Origin: CAVSCD01 sp963726335
GTDB taxonomy: Bacteria > Acidobacteriota > Aminicenantia > Aminicenantales > UBA8522
Length of the DNA stretch: 64,000 nucleotides
NCBI GenBank assembly: GCA_963726335.1
Contig: CAVSCD010000001.1
Span: 1 to 64,000 of the forward strand
Direction of reading: 5' to 3'
The notes beneath the pieces are model-generated. The model had not been told where the DNA came from. It made no database searches and was given only the letters and a program-made list of their open reading frames with translations. A program made the translations under genes and the position numbers. Positions 25,847 through 35,187 of this stretch are shown piece after piece. Numbering within the stretch: the stretch's first letter is position 1; each line of letters begins with the position of its first letter.

Positions 25847-28315
25847 ATGAACAACTTGAGTTATAGGCGTGTTTGGATATTCTGCCTGCTCGTGCTTTTG
25901 GGCGCCGCCTGGACTTGGGCCCCGATTGAAGCGCAGAAGCCGCCGGCCAAAACTGCACCGGACAAGGCGGCACCCTCCGACGTTCAGGAAGGCTGGCCGC
26001 GGGAGGCGAAGAGCGGCGCCGTCAACTTCAAGGTTTACCAGCCCCAGCTCGAGTCTTGGGACGGCGTCTTGCTCCAGGCCTATGTGGCCATCGAAGTCAC
26101 GGTCGCGAGCACCGAAGGTGCCTCCTACGGGGCGGCCCTGATTTCAGCCCGCACCGAAGTGGATAAGGTGAACAGGATGGTGACTCTGGACGACCTCAAG
26201 ATCGTCAAGGTCCTTTTTCCGGCGACGCCGGACAGGGAACCGCTCTACCTCCAGGCGCTTCAGAAAAGCGTGGTTCCCAAGACGAGGCTCATCGCCCTGG
26301 ACCGCCTGGAGGCCGATCTCGCGATCAACGAGGCCGCCAAGAAGTTCGAGGCGGTGCCGATCAAGAACGACCCGCCCCGCATCGTTTTCTCGACCGTGCC
26401 CGCGATCCTGGTGTACATCGACGGCGATCCGGCCTACCGCCCGGTCAAGGGCCTGAAGCTCCAGCGCGTCATCAACACCCGTCCGCTGGTCTTGAAGGAT
26501 ACCCAAGGCAAGAACTATCTCCACCTGTTTGACGGCTGGCTGGAAGCGCCGGCGCTCACCGGCCCCTGGACCGTATGCCAGGCGCCGCCGGGCGACCTCG
26601 ATAAGGCCCTCAAAGACGCGATCGCCGGCGGGCAGGTCGACCTGCTCGAGGGGAAAAGCGACCCCGAGCAGGAGGAAGAAAAACCGACTTTGGCCAAGGG
26701 GCCGGTTCCCCTGGTCATCGCTGCAACTTCGCCCACGGAGCTCATCGTCACCGAGGGCGAAGTCCAGTATGTCGCCATCCCCGGCACCTCCCTGCTTTAT
26801 GCGGAGAATACGACAGGGAACGTTTTTAAACACAGCGGGCAGCAGAAATTCTACGTGCTCGTTTCCGGGCGATGGTTCCGTTCGGCCTCCACGAACGGGC
26901 CCTGGGAATTCGCTCCCTATGGCGACCTCCCGCCCGATTTCGCCAAGATCCCCGACGACAGTCCAAAAGAAAACGTGAAGGCCTCCGTCCCCGACACGCC
27001 GCAAGCGATCGAAGCCGTCATCGCCAACCACGTTCCTCAGACGGCCGACGTGGACCGCGCGAAGGCGAAGCTGAACCCGCCCCAGTTCGACGGCCCGCCG
27101 GTTTTCAAAGGCGTCGATGGAACGGACCTCGAGTATGTCGTGAATACCGCGACGCCGATCGTTCGCCTTGACGCTCGGACGTTCTACGCGGTCGAGAACG
27201 GCATCTGGTTCAAGGCGGCGTCGGTCGACGGGCCGTGGGCGGTAGCGGACTCGGTGCCGACGGCGATCTACACCATCCCCCCGAGCTCGCCCCTGCATTT
27301 CATCACTTATGTCAAGGTCTACTCGGCGAACGCGGACACCGTGAACGTGGGCTATACGCCCGGCTACTACGGGAGCTGCGTCACGCGGGGCTCGGGCTAC
27401 GTCGTCGCCTACGGCACCGGCTACAGTTATGCGCCCTGGGTGGGTTCCGTCTGGTACGGCCCGCCGATGACCTACGGTTTCGGCTGCAGCATGTGTTACA
27501 GCCCGTGGACGGGCTGGACTTACGGGTTCGGGTTCGGCTGGCACTGGGGCATGCCGATGGCTCCCGTCGGCTGGGGCTGGGGCATGTACCCCTGGTGGGG
27601 GCCCGTCGGTTGGGGGTACTATTATCCTTATCCCTATTATCATCCGCCCTACGGATGGTATGGCGGCGTCGCCTGGGGCGTGCGCGGAGCCGCCGCCTGG
27701 GGCCCCGGGGGCTGGGCGGCGACGACCGGCAACGTCTACCACCGGTATGGCAGCACCGCGGGGGTAACGCGGAGATCCGGGGGCTACAATGCCTGGACCG
27801 GCAACCGCTGGGCCAACCAGGTGGGGATGTCCTACAACTCCAAAACCGGTAACCTTGCCGCCGGACAGAGAGCCGCCGTTGGCAATGTCTATTCGGGCAA
27901 CTACGCCTACGGGAGCCGGGGGACCGTGACCAACGTGGGCTCGGGCAGAACCGTAACCGGCGGCCAGGCGACCGTGGGCAACATCCGCACGGGCGACCAA
28001 ACGAGCGCGGCTTGGCTCCGCGGCGAGCAGGGAGGCGTGGCGAAAGTCGGAGATGACATTTACGCCGGCAAGGACGGGACGGTCTACCGTAAGGGTGAAA
28101 ACGGCTGGGAGCAGAATTCCGGGAGCGGCTGGAGCTCGACAAATCGCCCCGCGCCGACGACTTCAGGCTCTCAATCGGACAGGCAGCCTTCCGCGACGCC
28201 GCAGGCTTCGCAATTGGACAGGCAGCAGCAGGCTCGGTCGCAGGGGCAGGCCAGGACACAGGGTTTCAGCTCAGGTGGCTATCGCTCCGCCGGCGGCGGC
28301 CGCCGCCGGCGGTAG
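25847..28315 (+). CDS. Large exported Gly/Tyr/Trp-rich protein (carbohydrate-binding V/XII-like)
   Basis: An intact protein of about 822 residues. A signal peptide (FCLLVLLGAAWTWAPIEA) is followed by an N-terminal domain starting GWPREAKSGAVNFKVYQPQL then ESWDGVLLQAYVAIEV. This layout is found in proteins labelled carbohydrate-binding family V/XII, whose function is unknown. Two repeated units with LLYAENTTGNVFK or TFYAVENGIWFKAASVDGPW follow (residues about 340-400 and 430-500). The C-terminal 300 residues are of low complexity: a stretch rich in GYY/WGW/PYPYYHPP, then Gly/Thr/Asn repeats (GNVYSGNYAYGSRGTVTN) and a Gln/Ser/Arg-rich tail. The start at 25847 lies just before the hydrophobic segment. 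A weak promoter with a degenerate palindrome precedes it near 25725-25773. Confidence 0.7.
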   Translation: MNNLSYRRVWIFCLLVLLGAAWTWAPIEAQKPPAKTAPDKAAPSDVQEGWPREAKSGAVNFKVYQPQLESWDGVLLQAYVAIEVTVASTEGASYGAALISARTEVDKVNRMVTLDDLKIVKVLFPATPDREPLYLQALQKSVVPKTRLIALDRLEADLAINEAAKKFEAVPIKNDPPRIVFSTVPAILVYIDGDPAYRPVKGLKLQRVINTRPLVLKDTQGKNYLHLFDGWLEAPALTGPWTVCQAPPGDLDKALKDAIAGGQVDLLEGKSDPEQEEEKPTLAKGPVPLVIAATSPTELIVTEGEVQYVAIPGTSLLYAENTTGNVFKHSGQQKFYVLVSGRWFRSASTNGPWEFAPYGDLPPDFAKIPDDSPKENVKASVPDTPQAIEAVIANHVPQTADVDRAKAKLNPPQFDGPPVFKGVDGTDLEYVVNTATPIVRLDARTFYAVENGIWFKAASVDGPWAVADSVPTAIYTIPPSSPLHFITYVKVYSANADTVNVGYTPGYYGSCVTRGSGYVVAYGTGYSYAPWVGSVWYGPPMTYGFGCSMCYSPWTGWTYGFGFGWHWGMPMAPVGWGWGMYPWWGPVGWGYYYPYPYYHPPYGWYGGVAWGVRGAAAWGPGGWAATTGNVYHRYGSTAGVTRRSGGYNAWTGNRWANQVGMSYNSKTGNLAAGQRAAVGNVYSGNYAYGSRGTVTNVGSGRTVTGGQATVGNIRTGDQTSAAWLRGEQGGVAKVGDDIYAGKDGTVYRKGENGWEQNSGSGWSSTNRPAPTTSGSQSDRQPSATPQASQLDRQQQARSQGQARTQGFSSGGYRSAGGGRRRR

Positions 28316-28337
28316 GCGAGTCCGTCGCTGAACGAGT

Positions 28338-28383
28338 ATTGGACTAAGGTCCAATTGACGGCGGGCGCTTCGACCATCAAAAT
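28338..28383 (+). promoter_or_regulatory. Promoter with perfect DosR-like palindrome, barrel copy 1
   Basis: ATTGGACTAAGGTCCAAT (28338-28355) shares its last base with TTGACG (28355-28360). CAAAAT (28378-28383) follows after 17 bp. The same arrangement, nearly identical in sequence, precedes copy 2 at 34238. Confidence 0.8.
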
Positions 28384-28419
28384 AGCACTCGTGTCCGGAA
28401 AATTCTTATTGGAGGTATT

Positions 28420-29094
28420 ATGGTGAAAAAATCTAAAGCACTGATGTTCGCCCTGGCGCTGGTTCTGGCATCGACAGCGGCCTGGGGCCAGGCCCGGTTT
28501 GAGATCACGCCGTTTGTCGGCTATCGCACGACCGGCAACATCGATGGCGCCATCCAGGAGCTCAGCGAATTCAGCATCACGGACGGGCTGGCCTACGGTC
28601 TGAGCCTCGGTTACAGAGCGAGTCAGATGTTGACCATGGAAGTGCTCTGGAGCCGGGTCGATTCCCAGGTCACGGCGCGCGTCGGCGGGGGGGGCGAGGA
28701 GGAACTGGCCAAGATCGCCACCGATGCCATCCACGCCAATTTTCTTTTCTTCGCTCTGAATGACCAGTACAAGGCACGTCCGTACTTTCTGCTCGGGCTG
28801 GGAGCGACGATCGCCAATCCCAAGGCCACCGATTTCAGCAACGGTGATATCAACCCCTCGGGCCAGACCATCGACCCTTCGGCGGCGTCCCGCTTTTCCT
28901 GGTCTCTCGGGGGCGGCGTCCTCATCAGCGCCAGCGAGAGGATCGGCATCAAGCTGCAGGCCAAATGGTTCCCGACCTACATCAACACCACGAGCGAGAT
29001 CTGGGTCGATTGGTGGGGATACGCCTGGGTCGTTCCGGTCAACAATTACATGAACCAGTGGGAATTCACGGGCGGGCTGGTGTTCCGCTTTTAG
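28420..29094 (+). CDS. Outer-membrane beta-barrel protein, copy 1 (OmpW-like size)
   Basis: An intact 224-residue barrel: signal peptide ALMFALALVLASTAAWGQ, first strand RFEITPFVGYRTTGNIDGA, central loop with VGGGGEEELAKIATDA, strand YKARPYFLLGLGATIANP, and a C-terminal strand WEFTGGLVFRF ending in Phe as barrel-assembly signals do. The predicted eight-stranded size fits OmpW/OmpX-like proteins, but I cannot assign a substrate. It is almost identical to the gene at 34321-34995: apart from the first 15 residues, only SNGDIN versus SDGGIN differs. Confidence 0.8.
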   Translation: MVKKSKALMFALALVLASTAAWGQARFEITPFVGYRTTGNIDGAIQELSEFSITDGLAYGLSLGYRASQMLTMEVLWSRVDSQVTARVGGGGEEELAKIATDAIHANFLFFALNDQYKARPYFLLGLGATIANPKATDFSNGDINPSGQTIDPSAASRFSWSLGGGVLISASERIGIKLQAKWFPTYINTTSEIWVDWWGYAWVVPVNNYMNQWEFTGGLVFRF

Positions 29095-29141
29095 CGGATC
29101 GTCCGGAAAAGGAAGAACGAAGACATTACACGAAGACATTA

Positions 29142-29165
29142 AAGGGGCACCCCAGGGTGCCCCTT
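29142..29165 (+). terminator. Hairpin after barrel copy 1
   Basis: AAGGGGCACCC and GGTGCCCCTT pair around CAG, about 50 bases after the stop. No clear T tract follows, so it may be a weak terminator. Confidence 0.5.
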
Positions 29166-29241
29166 GATGATGTGCTCAAGGCTGATCTTACCGGGATTTT
29201 TCCGGGGGGTGAAAAGCCGAAGATTCAGGAGGAAGACAAAC

Positions 29242-29709
29242 ATGAAAAAAGCCGTGATTCTTTTCTTGGCGGTGTTACTGGCCGGGACGGCCTTATACTC
29301 TCAGCAGGAGACTTACCTCGAGCTGCTGCGGTCCGATCTGAGGACCCAAAAGTTGGCCGTCGTCACCGTGAACATGGCGCTCACCGACGCTCAGGGCCAG
29401 GTTTTTTGGCCGATCTACCGGAAGTACGAAGCCGAATTGACGACCCTCAACGACCAGACCGTCGCCTTGATCAAGGACTATGCCCAGAACTACGAGAAGA
29501 TCACCGATGCCAAGGCCGACGCTTTGACAAAACAGGTCTTCGCGATCCACGGGGCCAGGCTTAAGCTCCAGGAAAAGTACTACAATGAGTTCGCCAAGGC
29601 CTTGAACCCGGTTCTGGCCGCCAAATACATGCAGATCGAGCGGCAGATCACGGCGGCGCTCGACCTCCAGATCGCCTCTCAGCTTCCCTTGGCCAAGAAA
29701 TCGGAATAA
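29242..29709 (+). CDS. Small periplasmic helical protein (Spy/LTXXQ-like)
   Basis: A 155-residue protein with signal peptide AVILFLAVLLAGTALYSQ. The mature part is all helix, with the motif MALTDAQGQVFWPIYRKYEA (L-T-x-x-Q-like), repeated heptads and an Ala-rich end. It resembles the Spy/CpxP-type periplasmic chaperone fold in length and composition, although the match is weak. The ribosome site AGGAGGAAG lies just upstream of 29242. No promoter was identified. It may be read from its own start site beyond the hairpin at 29142. Confidence 0.6.
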   Translation: MKKAVILFLAVLLAGTALYSQQETYLELLRSDLRTQKLAVVTVNMALTDAQGQVFWPIYRKYEAELTTLNDQTVALIKDYAQNYEKITDAKADALTKQVFAIHGARLKLQEKYYNEFAKALNPVLAAKYMQIERQITAALDLQIASQLPLAKKSE

Positions 29710-29972
29710 GAGGAAGACCGGCGACCGGAACGGAGATGCAGACGGCCGCCCGCATCTTGTCCTGACTTATGCCGCCCTCGCCGGAACCGTACCGGCGGGG
29801 GCGCGTTCCTCGCGGCGGGGCGGCGGATTCGATGACCTGTCGCTTTCCGGTTAACTGGAGTGGAGGGCGGGATCTGCGACTTCTCCGGGTTGATCGACAG
29901 CCGGATCAGCGGCTTCCAGATCTACGCCCTGCTGGGATTCTGGGTCGCGGGCATAAACGGAAAGTCAATCAC
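29710..29972. other. Intergenic stretch before the TRAP operon promoter
   Basis: A GC hairpin (CGCCGG paired with CCGGCG, about 29773-29795) may end the small helical gene. An open but uninitiated frame runs through about 29850-30030 with no recognisable family, and I do not call it. Confidence 0.45.
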
Positions 29973-30018
29973 ATTGGGCTATGGCCCAATTGAGCGGACG
30001 TGGACTCTTCCCATATTA
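29973..30018 (+). promoter_or_regulatory. Promoter with palindrome for the TRAP operon
   Basis: ATTGGGCTATGGCCCAAT (29973-29990) has perfect 7-bp arms and overlaps TTGAGC (29990-29995). ATATTA (30013-30018) follows after 17 bp. The core is GGGC/GCCC rather than GGAC/GTCC, a sub-type of the same element. Confidence 0.7.
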
Positions 30019-30092
30019 AGAATGTTTGTGGCATGATAGACGCTCTTGAATACCAAGTTCTTCACGCGCCCTGGTCGAAGGGCCGTGCCGGC

Positions 30093-31046
30093 ATGAAACA
30101 CCGTCAAAGAAGAAGTCGATTATACTCAGGGATCTCCTGTCTGGCTTTCTGGCTGGCCGCCTCGGGAGCCTGTTCCCTCAACAAGCTGGCCATGAACAAG
30201 GTGGCCGGCATGCTGTCGGCGCCTTCCGGGAACAACGTCTTCACTCAAGACAACGATCCCGAGCTCGTGGGCGACGCGCTGCCGTTCGCCATCAAGCTCT
30301 ACGAGTCCCTCCTGGCGTCCATGCCTGACCATGAGGGACTGCGGTTGCGCACGGGAAGTCTGTACATCATGTACGCCAACGCGTTTCTCCAGACTCCGGC
30401 GGACATGATGTCCGGGCAACAACTTGAGCAGAAGGAGCTCATGCTCGGCCGGTCAAAGAACCTCTATCTCCGCGGCAGAGACATGCTGCTCGTCGGCCTC
30501 GAAAAAAAGAATCCGGCGCTTCTCCAGCAGCTCAAGGACCGGAAATACAGCCAGGCGCTCGCCGTTTTCACCAAAAAAGACGTGCCCACCCTCTACTGGG
30601 TCGCCGCCGGCTGGGTGGGAGCCTTCGGCATCGATCCCTTTGACTTGAAGCTCGGGGTGACCCTGCCGCAGGCCGCGGCCATCATGGGACGGGTGTCCGC
30701 GCTCGACCCCGGTTTTTCTCAGGGTGCGGTGCATAATTTTTACGTTCTTTACTACGGTTCGCTTCCGGACTATATGGGCGGTGACGTGAAAAAAGCCCGG
30801 GAGCATTTCCGGATGGCCATGGAGGCATCCGGAGGCCGTGACAGCTCGCCTCTTATCTCGCTGGCCACGACCGTCGAGACGAAAGAACAGAACGTCGAAG
30901 AATTCCGGTCCCTGCTGCAAAAAGTCCTGGACATCGACCCCGACGCCGACCCGGACAACCGGCTGGTCAACACCCTCAACCAGAGGAAAGCGCGTTGGCT
31001 TCTCGATCATCAGGACGATTATTTTCTTCTGGAGGACGAACAGTGA
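30093..31046 (+). CDS. tatT: TatT-family TRAP-associated TPR lipoprotein
   Basis: A 317-residue lipoprotein (signal FWLAASGACSLNK). TatT proteins form a TPR-like homotrimer that docks to the TRAP binding protein and are found in organisms with a TatT-P-Q-M order. Recognisable segments are SGNNVFTQDNDPELVGDALP, LYWVAAGWVGAFGIDP and HNFYVLYYGSLPDYMGGD. Its stop overlaps the start of the DctP gene (GTG at 31043), and the promoter at 29973 drives the unit. The treponemal homologue TP0956 is the model for this role, and the ligand here is unknown. Confidence 0.85.
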   Translation: MKHRQRRSRLYSGISCLAFWLAASGACSLNKLAMNKVAGMLSAPSGNNVFTQDNDPELVGDALPFAIKLYESLLASMPDHEGLRLRTGSLYIMYANAFLQTPADMMSGQQLEQKELMLGRSKNLYLRGRDMLLVGLEKKNPALLQQLKDRKYSQALAVFTKKDVPTLYWVAAGWVGAFGIDPFDLKLGVTLPQAAAIMGRVSALDPGFSQGAVHNFYVLYYGSLPDYMGGDVKKAREHFRMAMEASGGRDSSPLISLATTVETKEQNVEEFRSLLQKVLDIDPDADPDNRLVNTLNQRKARWLLDHQDDYFLLEDEQ

Positions 31047-32042
31047 ATCATCGACGATTGCTGATATTGGCGCTGGCTGCTCGGTGGAGCGAACGCTCAC
31101 GCCGTCACGGTCATCAAGATCGGGAATATCGCGCCCGAACGGTCTCCCTGGAACAAGGCGCTGCAGGAGGTGGCCGCGGATTGGGCGAAGATCTCCGGCG
31201 GCCAGGTCGAGCTCAAAATCTACGCCGGCGGCATCGCCGGGAGCGAAGAAGACATGCTTCGCAAAATGCGCCTGGGGACGCTCGGCGGCGCCGTCTTCAC
31301 CGCCTTCGGTATGGTCAAGATCAACCCCGATGTGTTTGTGCTCTCCACGCCCTTTCTCTGGGATTCAGAGCCGGAATTTTTGCATGTTTTCGATAAAATG
31401 AAGCCCGTCTTCCGGAAGCAGATCGAGGACAAAGGCTACCGCGTTCTCCTCTGGACGCATGCCGGGTGGACCTATTTCTTCACCAAGGGCCAGGTTCTTT
31501 ATCCCGACGACCTGAAGAAGTGCAAGATCTCCTTCGTCACCGGCGAGCCGGAGATGGAGCAGGCCTGGAAAAGCATGGGTTACCAGATGGTCCCGAACGA
31601 CCTCAAGGACCTGATGATCGGGCTTCAGAGCGGGCTGGTCGATTCCTTCTTTCTGACTCCGCTCCTGGCCGCTTCGGGCCAGTATTTTGCCATGGCTCCC
31701 CACATGTTGGACCTGCAGCTGGGACCCCTGATCGGCGGCCTGGTGCTGACCGGCAAGGCTTGGGAAAGCGTTCCCGAAGCCTTCCGCCAGCCGATGGAGG
31801 AGGCTCTGGCCAGGGCCGCGGATCGCCTTGCCCAGGAGACGAAGGGGCTGGAAAACGAGGCCATCAAGACGATGATGGATAACGGATTGATCGTTGAAAA
31901 AGCCCCGGCTGACGCTTTGGCCAAGTGGCGCGCCGTGGCGGCCAAGGGGACGGATGTGCTCACGGAGAAGGCGTTCTCCAAAGAGATCTACGAAAAAGCC
32001 CTGGCCCTCATCGCGGAATTCAGGCAGCAGAGTGCCCGGTAA
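31043..32042 (+). CDS. dctP: TRAP transporter substrate-binding protein DctP (one frameshift)
   Basis: About 332 residues from GTG 31043 after removing one inserted base near 31085. The signal sequence (LLILALAAGGANAHA) is followed by VIKIGNIAPERSPWNKALQE, typical of DctP/TAXI-like TRAP binding proteins. Then come GSEEDMLRKMRLGTLGGAVF, the conserved PFLWDSEPEF and GLQSGLVDSFFLTPLLAAS with the ligand-selecting region. TRAP proteins bind carboxylates or other organic anions in the periplasm. It is coupled to tatT upstream and overlaps the fused membrane subunit downstream by 11 bases. Confidence 0.88.
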
Positions 32043-34224
32043 GCTCGCCCGCTTCGCTCATTCCCTGGAAGACTCGCTGGCCCTTGGTGCCCTTTTTCTG
32101 CTGGCTTTGTTTCCAGTCCTGGAGGTGATCGCGCGCGAATTCTTTCAGACCGGCGTGCCCAACTCGACGGACTATGCCCAGCACCTCGTCCTCGTGGCGA
32201 CCTTTATCGCGGGCGGCATCACCTCGCGCCTGAAGAGGCACCTGTCGCTCGCGGTGGACTTTCGCCTGAAGCCGCGGCTGAAAGATATCGTCCAGAGGAC
32301 GGTTCAGGTCCTGTGCGCGGGCGTGACCATCGCCTTTGCCTGGAGCGCCTTGAGTTTCGCCCTCAACGGGTTTGAATCCTCGCAGAAGCTCGGCGTCATT
32401 CCCCTGCGCCTGGTGGTGCTGGTGATGTGCCTGGGCTATCTCGTCATGGGAATTCGATTCATAACCGGCCTGGATTCCAAGAGGGGACACTGGCTCCGGC
32501 TGGCTTTGGCCGCCGCCTTCGGGAGTTTTCTCGCTTTCAACTCCATCGTCCAGGTTTTCGCCGCCCTTTCGGCTTCCCCTCCCGCTTTCCTGATTTCCCT
32601 CGCCGGCCCGTTGCAGGCGGCCCTGGCGAGGATCGTTTCTCCCTTGATCGTCATTTTGGTTATATCGGCGTTTTTCGGTTCGCCGATTTTTATCGTCCTG
32701 GGGGGGGCCGGCTATCTCCTTTTTGCCCGCCAAGGGCTTCCCCTGGAGATCGTCCCGAACCAGGCCTATGCCATGCTGACCGGCTACGCCATCGCCGCTA
32801 TCCCTCTGTTTACAATCACAGGATTTATCCTTTCGGAGAGCAAGGCCGGGGAGCGGCTGATCAAGCTGTTCAGGGCCTTTTTTTCCTGGATTCCGGGCGG
32901 CCTGGCGGTGATGGCGATCATCGTCTGCGCCTTTTTTTCCACCTTCACCGGGGCTTCCGGCGTGACCATCGTGGCCTTGGGCGGCCTTCTTTACTATATT
33001 CTGGCCAATGCCGGCTACAGCAAGGTGTTTTCCGTCGGCCTGTTGACCGCCTCGGGCAGCATCGGGCTCCTTTTCCCGCCCAGCCTCCCGGTCATCATTT
33101 ACGGCGTCACGACCCAGGTCAGCATCAAGGAGATGTTCATCGGAGGCATCCTTCCGGGAGTGGCCATGGTCCTGACGGTCGTGGCCATCGCGGTTGTCTA
33201 TGCCCTGAAGGCCGGCGTGGAGCGGGTTCCGTTCAACCCCAGGGAAACGCTCGCCTCTTTCCGCGAATCCGTCTGGGAAATTTTGCTTCCGGTCATCATC
33301 TTCATCGGCTATTTTGGCCTTAAGGGCCCGATCGTCAAGCGACTCGCCGCCGCGATTATATTTATCCTGGTCATCGAACTCCTGACGCGTCTGGAGACAA
33401 TACGGCGGAAACCGGCCGGCGTGTTGATGATCTACCTTCCGGTCGCCGCCGTGTTTACCGCACTTGTCCTTCTGCCTTCGGTCGGCTGGTTGACGATAGG
33501 GATGGCCGCCGCGGTTTCGGCGGGCTATGGTCTGGCGCTGATCCGCCCCCCGCATCACGCTTCGAGCCGCCGCGGGTTTCCCGCCGATTTGGCCAGGTTT
33601 GTGCTTTTTGTGGCCGGCCTCCTGGCCCTGCTCGCGGCCGCCTCGAGCGTGAGCCTGTCCATCGTGGAAAGCGCCGCCGTCGCGGTCATCTACGCTCTGA
33701 TCGCCGAGATGCTGATCCATCGGGACCTGAAAATAAGGGATCTCCCCAAGACCCTGGGCAAGTCCCTTCCCATCATCGGCGGCGTGCTGACCATCCTCCC
33801 CCTGGCCAACGCGCTTTCGTACTATATCATCGACGCCGAGATCCCGGCGCAGCTGACGACCTGGGTCCAGGCGGCGGTCTCGTCCAAGTATGTCTTCCTC
33901 CTGATCCTCAACCTGGCCCTGCTGGTCGTGGGTTGCTTTCTGGACATCTATTCGGCCATCCTGGTCGTCGTGCCCCTCATCGTTCCCCTGGGAAACCTCT
34001 TCCAGATCCACCCCGTCCACCTGGGCATCATCTTCCTGGCCAACCTGGAACTGGGCTATCTCACGCCGCCGGTGGGGATCAACCTGTATCTCGCCTCCTA
34101 CCGGTTCAACGAACCGTTGGTCAGGATCTACAAGGATATTCAGATGTTTCTCCTCTTCCGGCTGGCCGCCGTCCTGTTGATCACCTATGTTCCTTTCCTG
34201 ACGATGGCCCTCCTGCGGAAATAG
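32032..34224 (+). CDS. dctQM: TRAP transporter fused DctQ-DctM permease
   Basis: An intact 730-residue fused small and large membrane subunit starting at GTG 32032, inside the end of dctP. The DctQ part is the first 180 residues, with four helices (LALGALFLLALFPVLEVIAR, then AQHLVLVATFIAGGITSRL). The DctM part has about twelve helices, the segment TGYAIAAIPLFTITGFILSE, then GASGVTIVALGGLLYY and the characteristic GLLFPPSLPVIIYGV and YLTPPVGINLYLAS Na+-site motifs. It couples the Na+ gradient to uptake of the ligand held by DctP. The end is followed directly by the promoter of barrel copy 2. Confidence 0.93.
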   Translation: MPGKLARFAHSLEDSLALGALFLLALFPVLEVIAREFFQTGVPNSTDYAQHLVLVATFIAGGITSRLKRHLSLAVDFRLKPRLKDIVQRTVQVLCAGVTIAFAWSALSFALNGFESSQKLGVIPLRLVVLVMCLGYLVMGIRFITGLDSKRGHWLRLALAAAFGSFLAFNSIVQVFAALSASPPAFLISLAGPLQAALARIVSPLIVILVISAFFGSPIFIVLGGAGYLLFARQGLPLEIVPNQAYAMLTGYAIAAIPLFTITGFILSESKAGERLIKLFRAFFSWIPGGLAVMAIIVCAFFSTFTGASGVTIVALGGLLYYILANAGYSKVFSVGLLTASGSIGLLFPPSLPVIIYGVTTQVSIKEMFIGGILPGVAMVLTVVAIAVVYALKAGVERVPFNPRETLASFRESVWEILLPVIIFIGYFGLKGPIVKRLAAAIIFILVIELLTRLETIRRKPAGVLMIYLPVAAVFTALVLLPSVGWLTIGMAAAVSAGYGLALIRPPHHASSRRGFPADLARFVLFVAGLLALLAAASSVSLSIVESAAVAVIYALIAEMLIHRDLKIRDLPKTLGKSLPIIGGVLTILPLANALSYYIIDAEIPAQLTTWVQAAVSSKYVFLLILNLALLVVGCFLDIYSAILVVVPLIVPLGNLFQIHPVHLGIIFLANLELGYLTPPVGINLYLASYRFNEPLVRIYKDIQMFLLFRLAAVLLITYVPFLTMALLRK

Positions 34225-34237
34225 GCTCCCGGCCTAT

Positions 34238-34284
34238 ATTGGACTAAGGTCCAATTGACGGCGGACGCCTCGACTCATCAAAAT
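34238..34284 (+). promoter_or_regulatory. Promoter with perfect DosR-like palindrome, barrel copy 2
   Basis: ATTGGACTAAGGTCCAAT (34238-34255) overlaps TTGACG (34255-34260). CAAAAT (34279-34284) follows after 18 bp. Confidence 0.8.
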
Positions 34285-34320
34285 AGCACGCGTATCCGGA
34301 AATTTATTAATGGAGGTTTT

Positions 34321-34995
34321 ATGATGAAAAACACTAAAGCACTGATCTTCGCCCTGGCGCTGGTTCTGGCATCGACGGCGGCCTGGGGCCAGGCCCGGTT
34401 CGAGATCACGCCGTTTGTCGGCTATCGCACGACCGGCAACATCGATGGCGCCATCCAGGAGCTCAGCGAATTCAGCATCACGGACGGGCTGGCCTACGGT
34501 CTGAGCCTCGGTTACAGAGCGAGTCAGATGTTGACCATGGAAGTGCTCTGGAGCCGGGTCGATTCCCAGGTCACGGCGCGCGTCGGCGGGGGGGGCGAGG
34601 AGGAACTGGCCAAGATCGCCACCGATGCCATCCACGCCAATTTTCTTTTCTTCGCTCTGAATGACCAGTACAAGGCACGTCCGTACTTTCTGCTCGGGCT
34701 GGGAGCGACGATCGCCAATCCCAAGGCCACCGATTTCAGCGACGGTGGTATCAACCCCTCGGGCCAGACCATCGACCCTTCGGCGGCGTCCCGCTTTTCC
34801 TGGTCTCTCGGGGGCGGCGTCCTCATCAGCGCCAGCGAGAGGATCGGCATCAAGCTGCAGGCCAAATGGTTCCCGACCTACATCAACACCACGAGCGAGA
34901 TCTGGGTCGATTGGTGGGGATACGCCTGGGTCGTTCCGGTCAACAATTACATGAACCAGTGGGAATTCACGGGCGGGCTGGTGTTCCGCTTTTAG
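34321..34995 (+). CDS. Outer-membrane beta-barrel protein, copy 2
   Basis: A 224-residue barrel nearly identical to the gene at 28420. The start at 34321 (MMKNTKALIFAL) follows TGGAGG. The signal region has drifted while the body is the same apart from D/N and G/D substitutions near residue 142 (SDGGIN). Promoter, leader and first 20 downstream bases are also similar. Two copies on either side of the TRAP operon suggest a recent duplication or gene conversion. It is followed by a good terminator. Confidence 0.8.
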   Translation: MMKNTKALIFALALVLASTAAWGQARFEITPFVGYRTTGNIDGAIQELSEFSITDGLAYGLSLGYRASQMLTMEVLWSRVDSQVTARVGGGGEEELAKIATDAIHANFLFFALNDQYKARPYFLLGLGATIANPKATDFSDGGINPSGQTIDPSAASRFSWSLGGGVLISASERIGIKLQAKWFPTYINTTSEIWVDWWGYAWVVPVNNYMNQWEFTGGLVFRF

Positions 34996-35064
34996 CGGGT
35001 CGTCCGGAACGGTCGAGTTCAAGACCATCGACGGCTAACCCGGTAAACTCATCCGGAATCCCGA

Positions 35065-35104
35065 GGGCTGGCGGCGCCCGGCGTCGCCGGCCCTTTTTGT
35101 TTTT
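35065..35104 (+). terminator. Intrinsic terminator
   Basis: A nine-pair GC stem (35065-35073 with 35085-35093, one G-T pair) is followed by TTTTTGTTTTT, ending transcription of barrel copy 2. Confidence 0.85.
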
Positions 35105-35187
35105 GCCGGGCCGACCTCGGGGCTACCATTTTTTATTGACCTCGGCTATAATTTTGGCGTTCTTGGAGTCTGTCCGGCGCTGATCTT

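Noticed and set aside
29760..30030. Small open frame before the TRAP operon
   Set aside because: It has no ribosome site or recognisable family and overlaps the promoter.
32020..34020. 666-codon open frame opposite the TRAP permease
   Set aside because: Its composition (Asp/Gln/Gly/His) is that of an antisense shadow, and the permease motifs on the plus strand are unambiguous.
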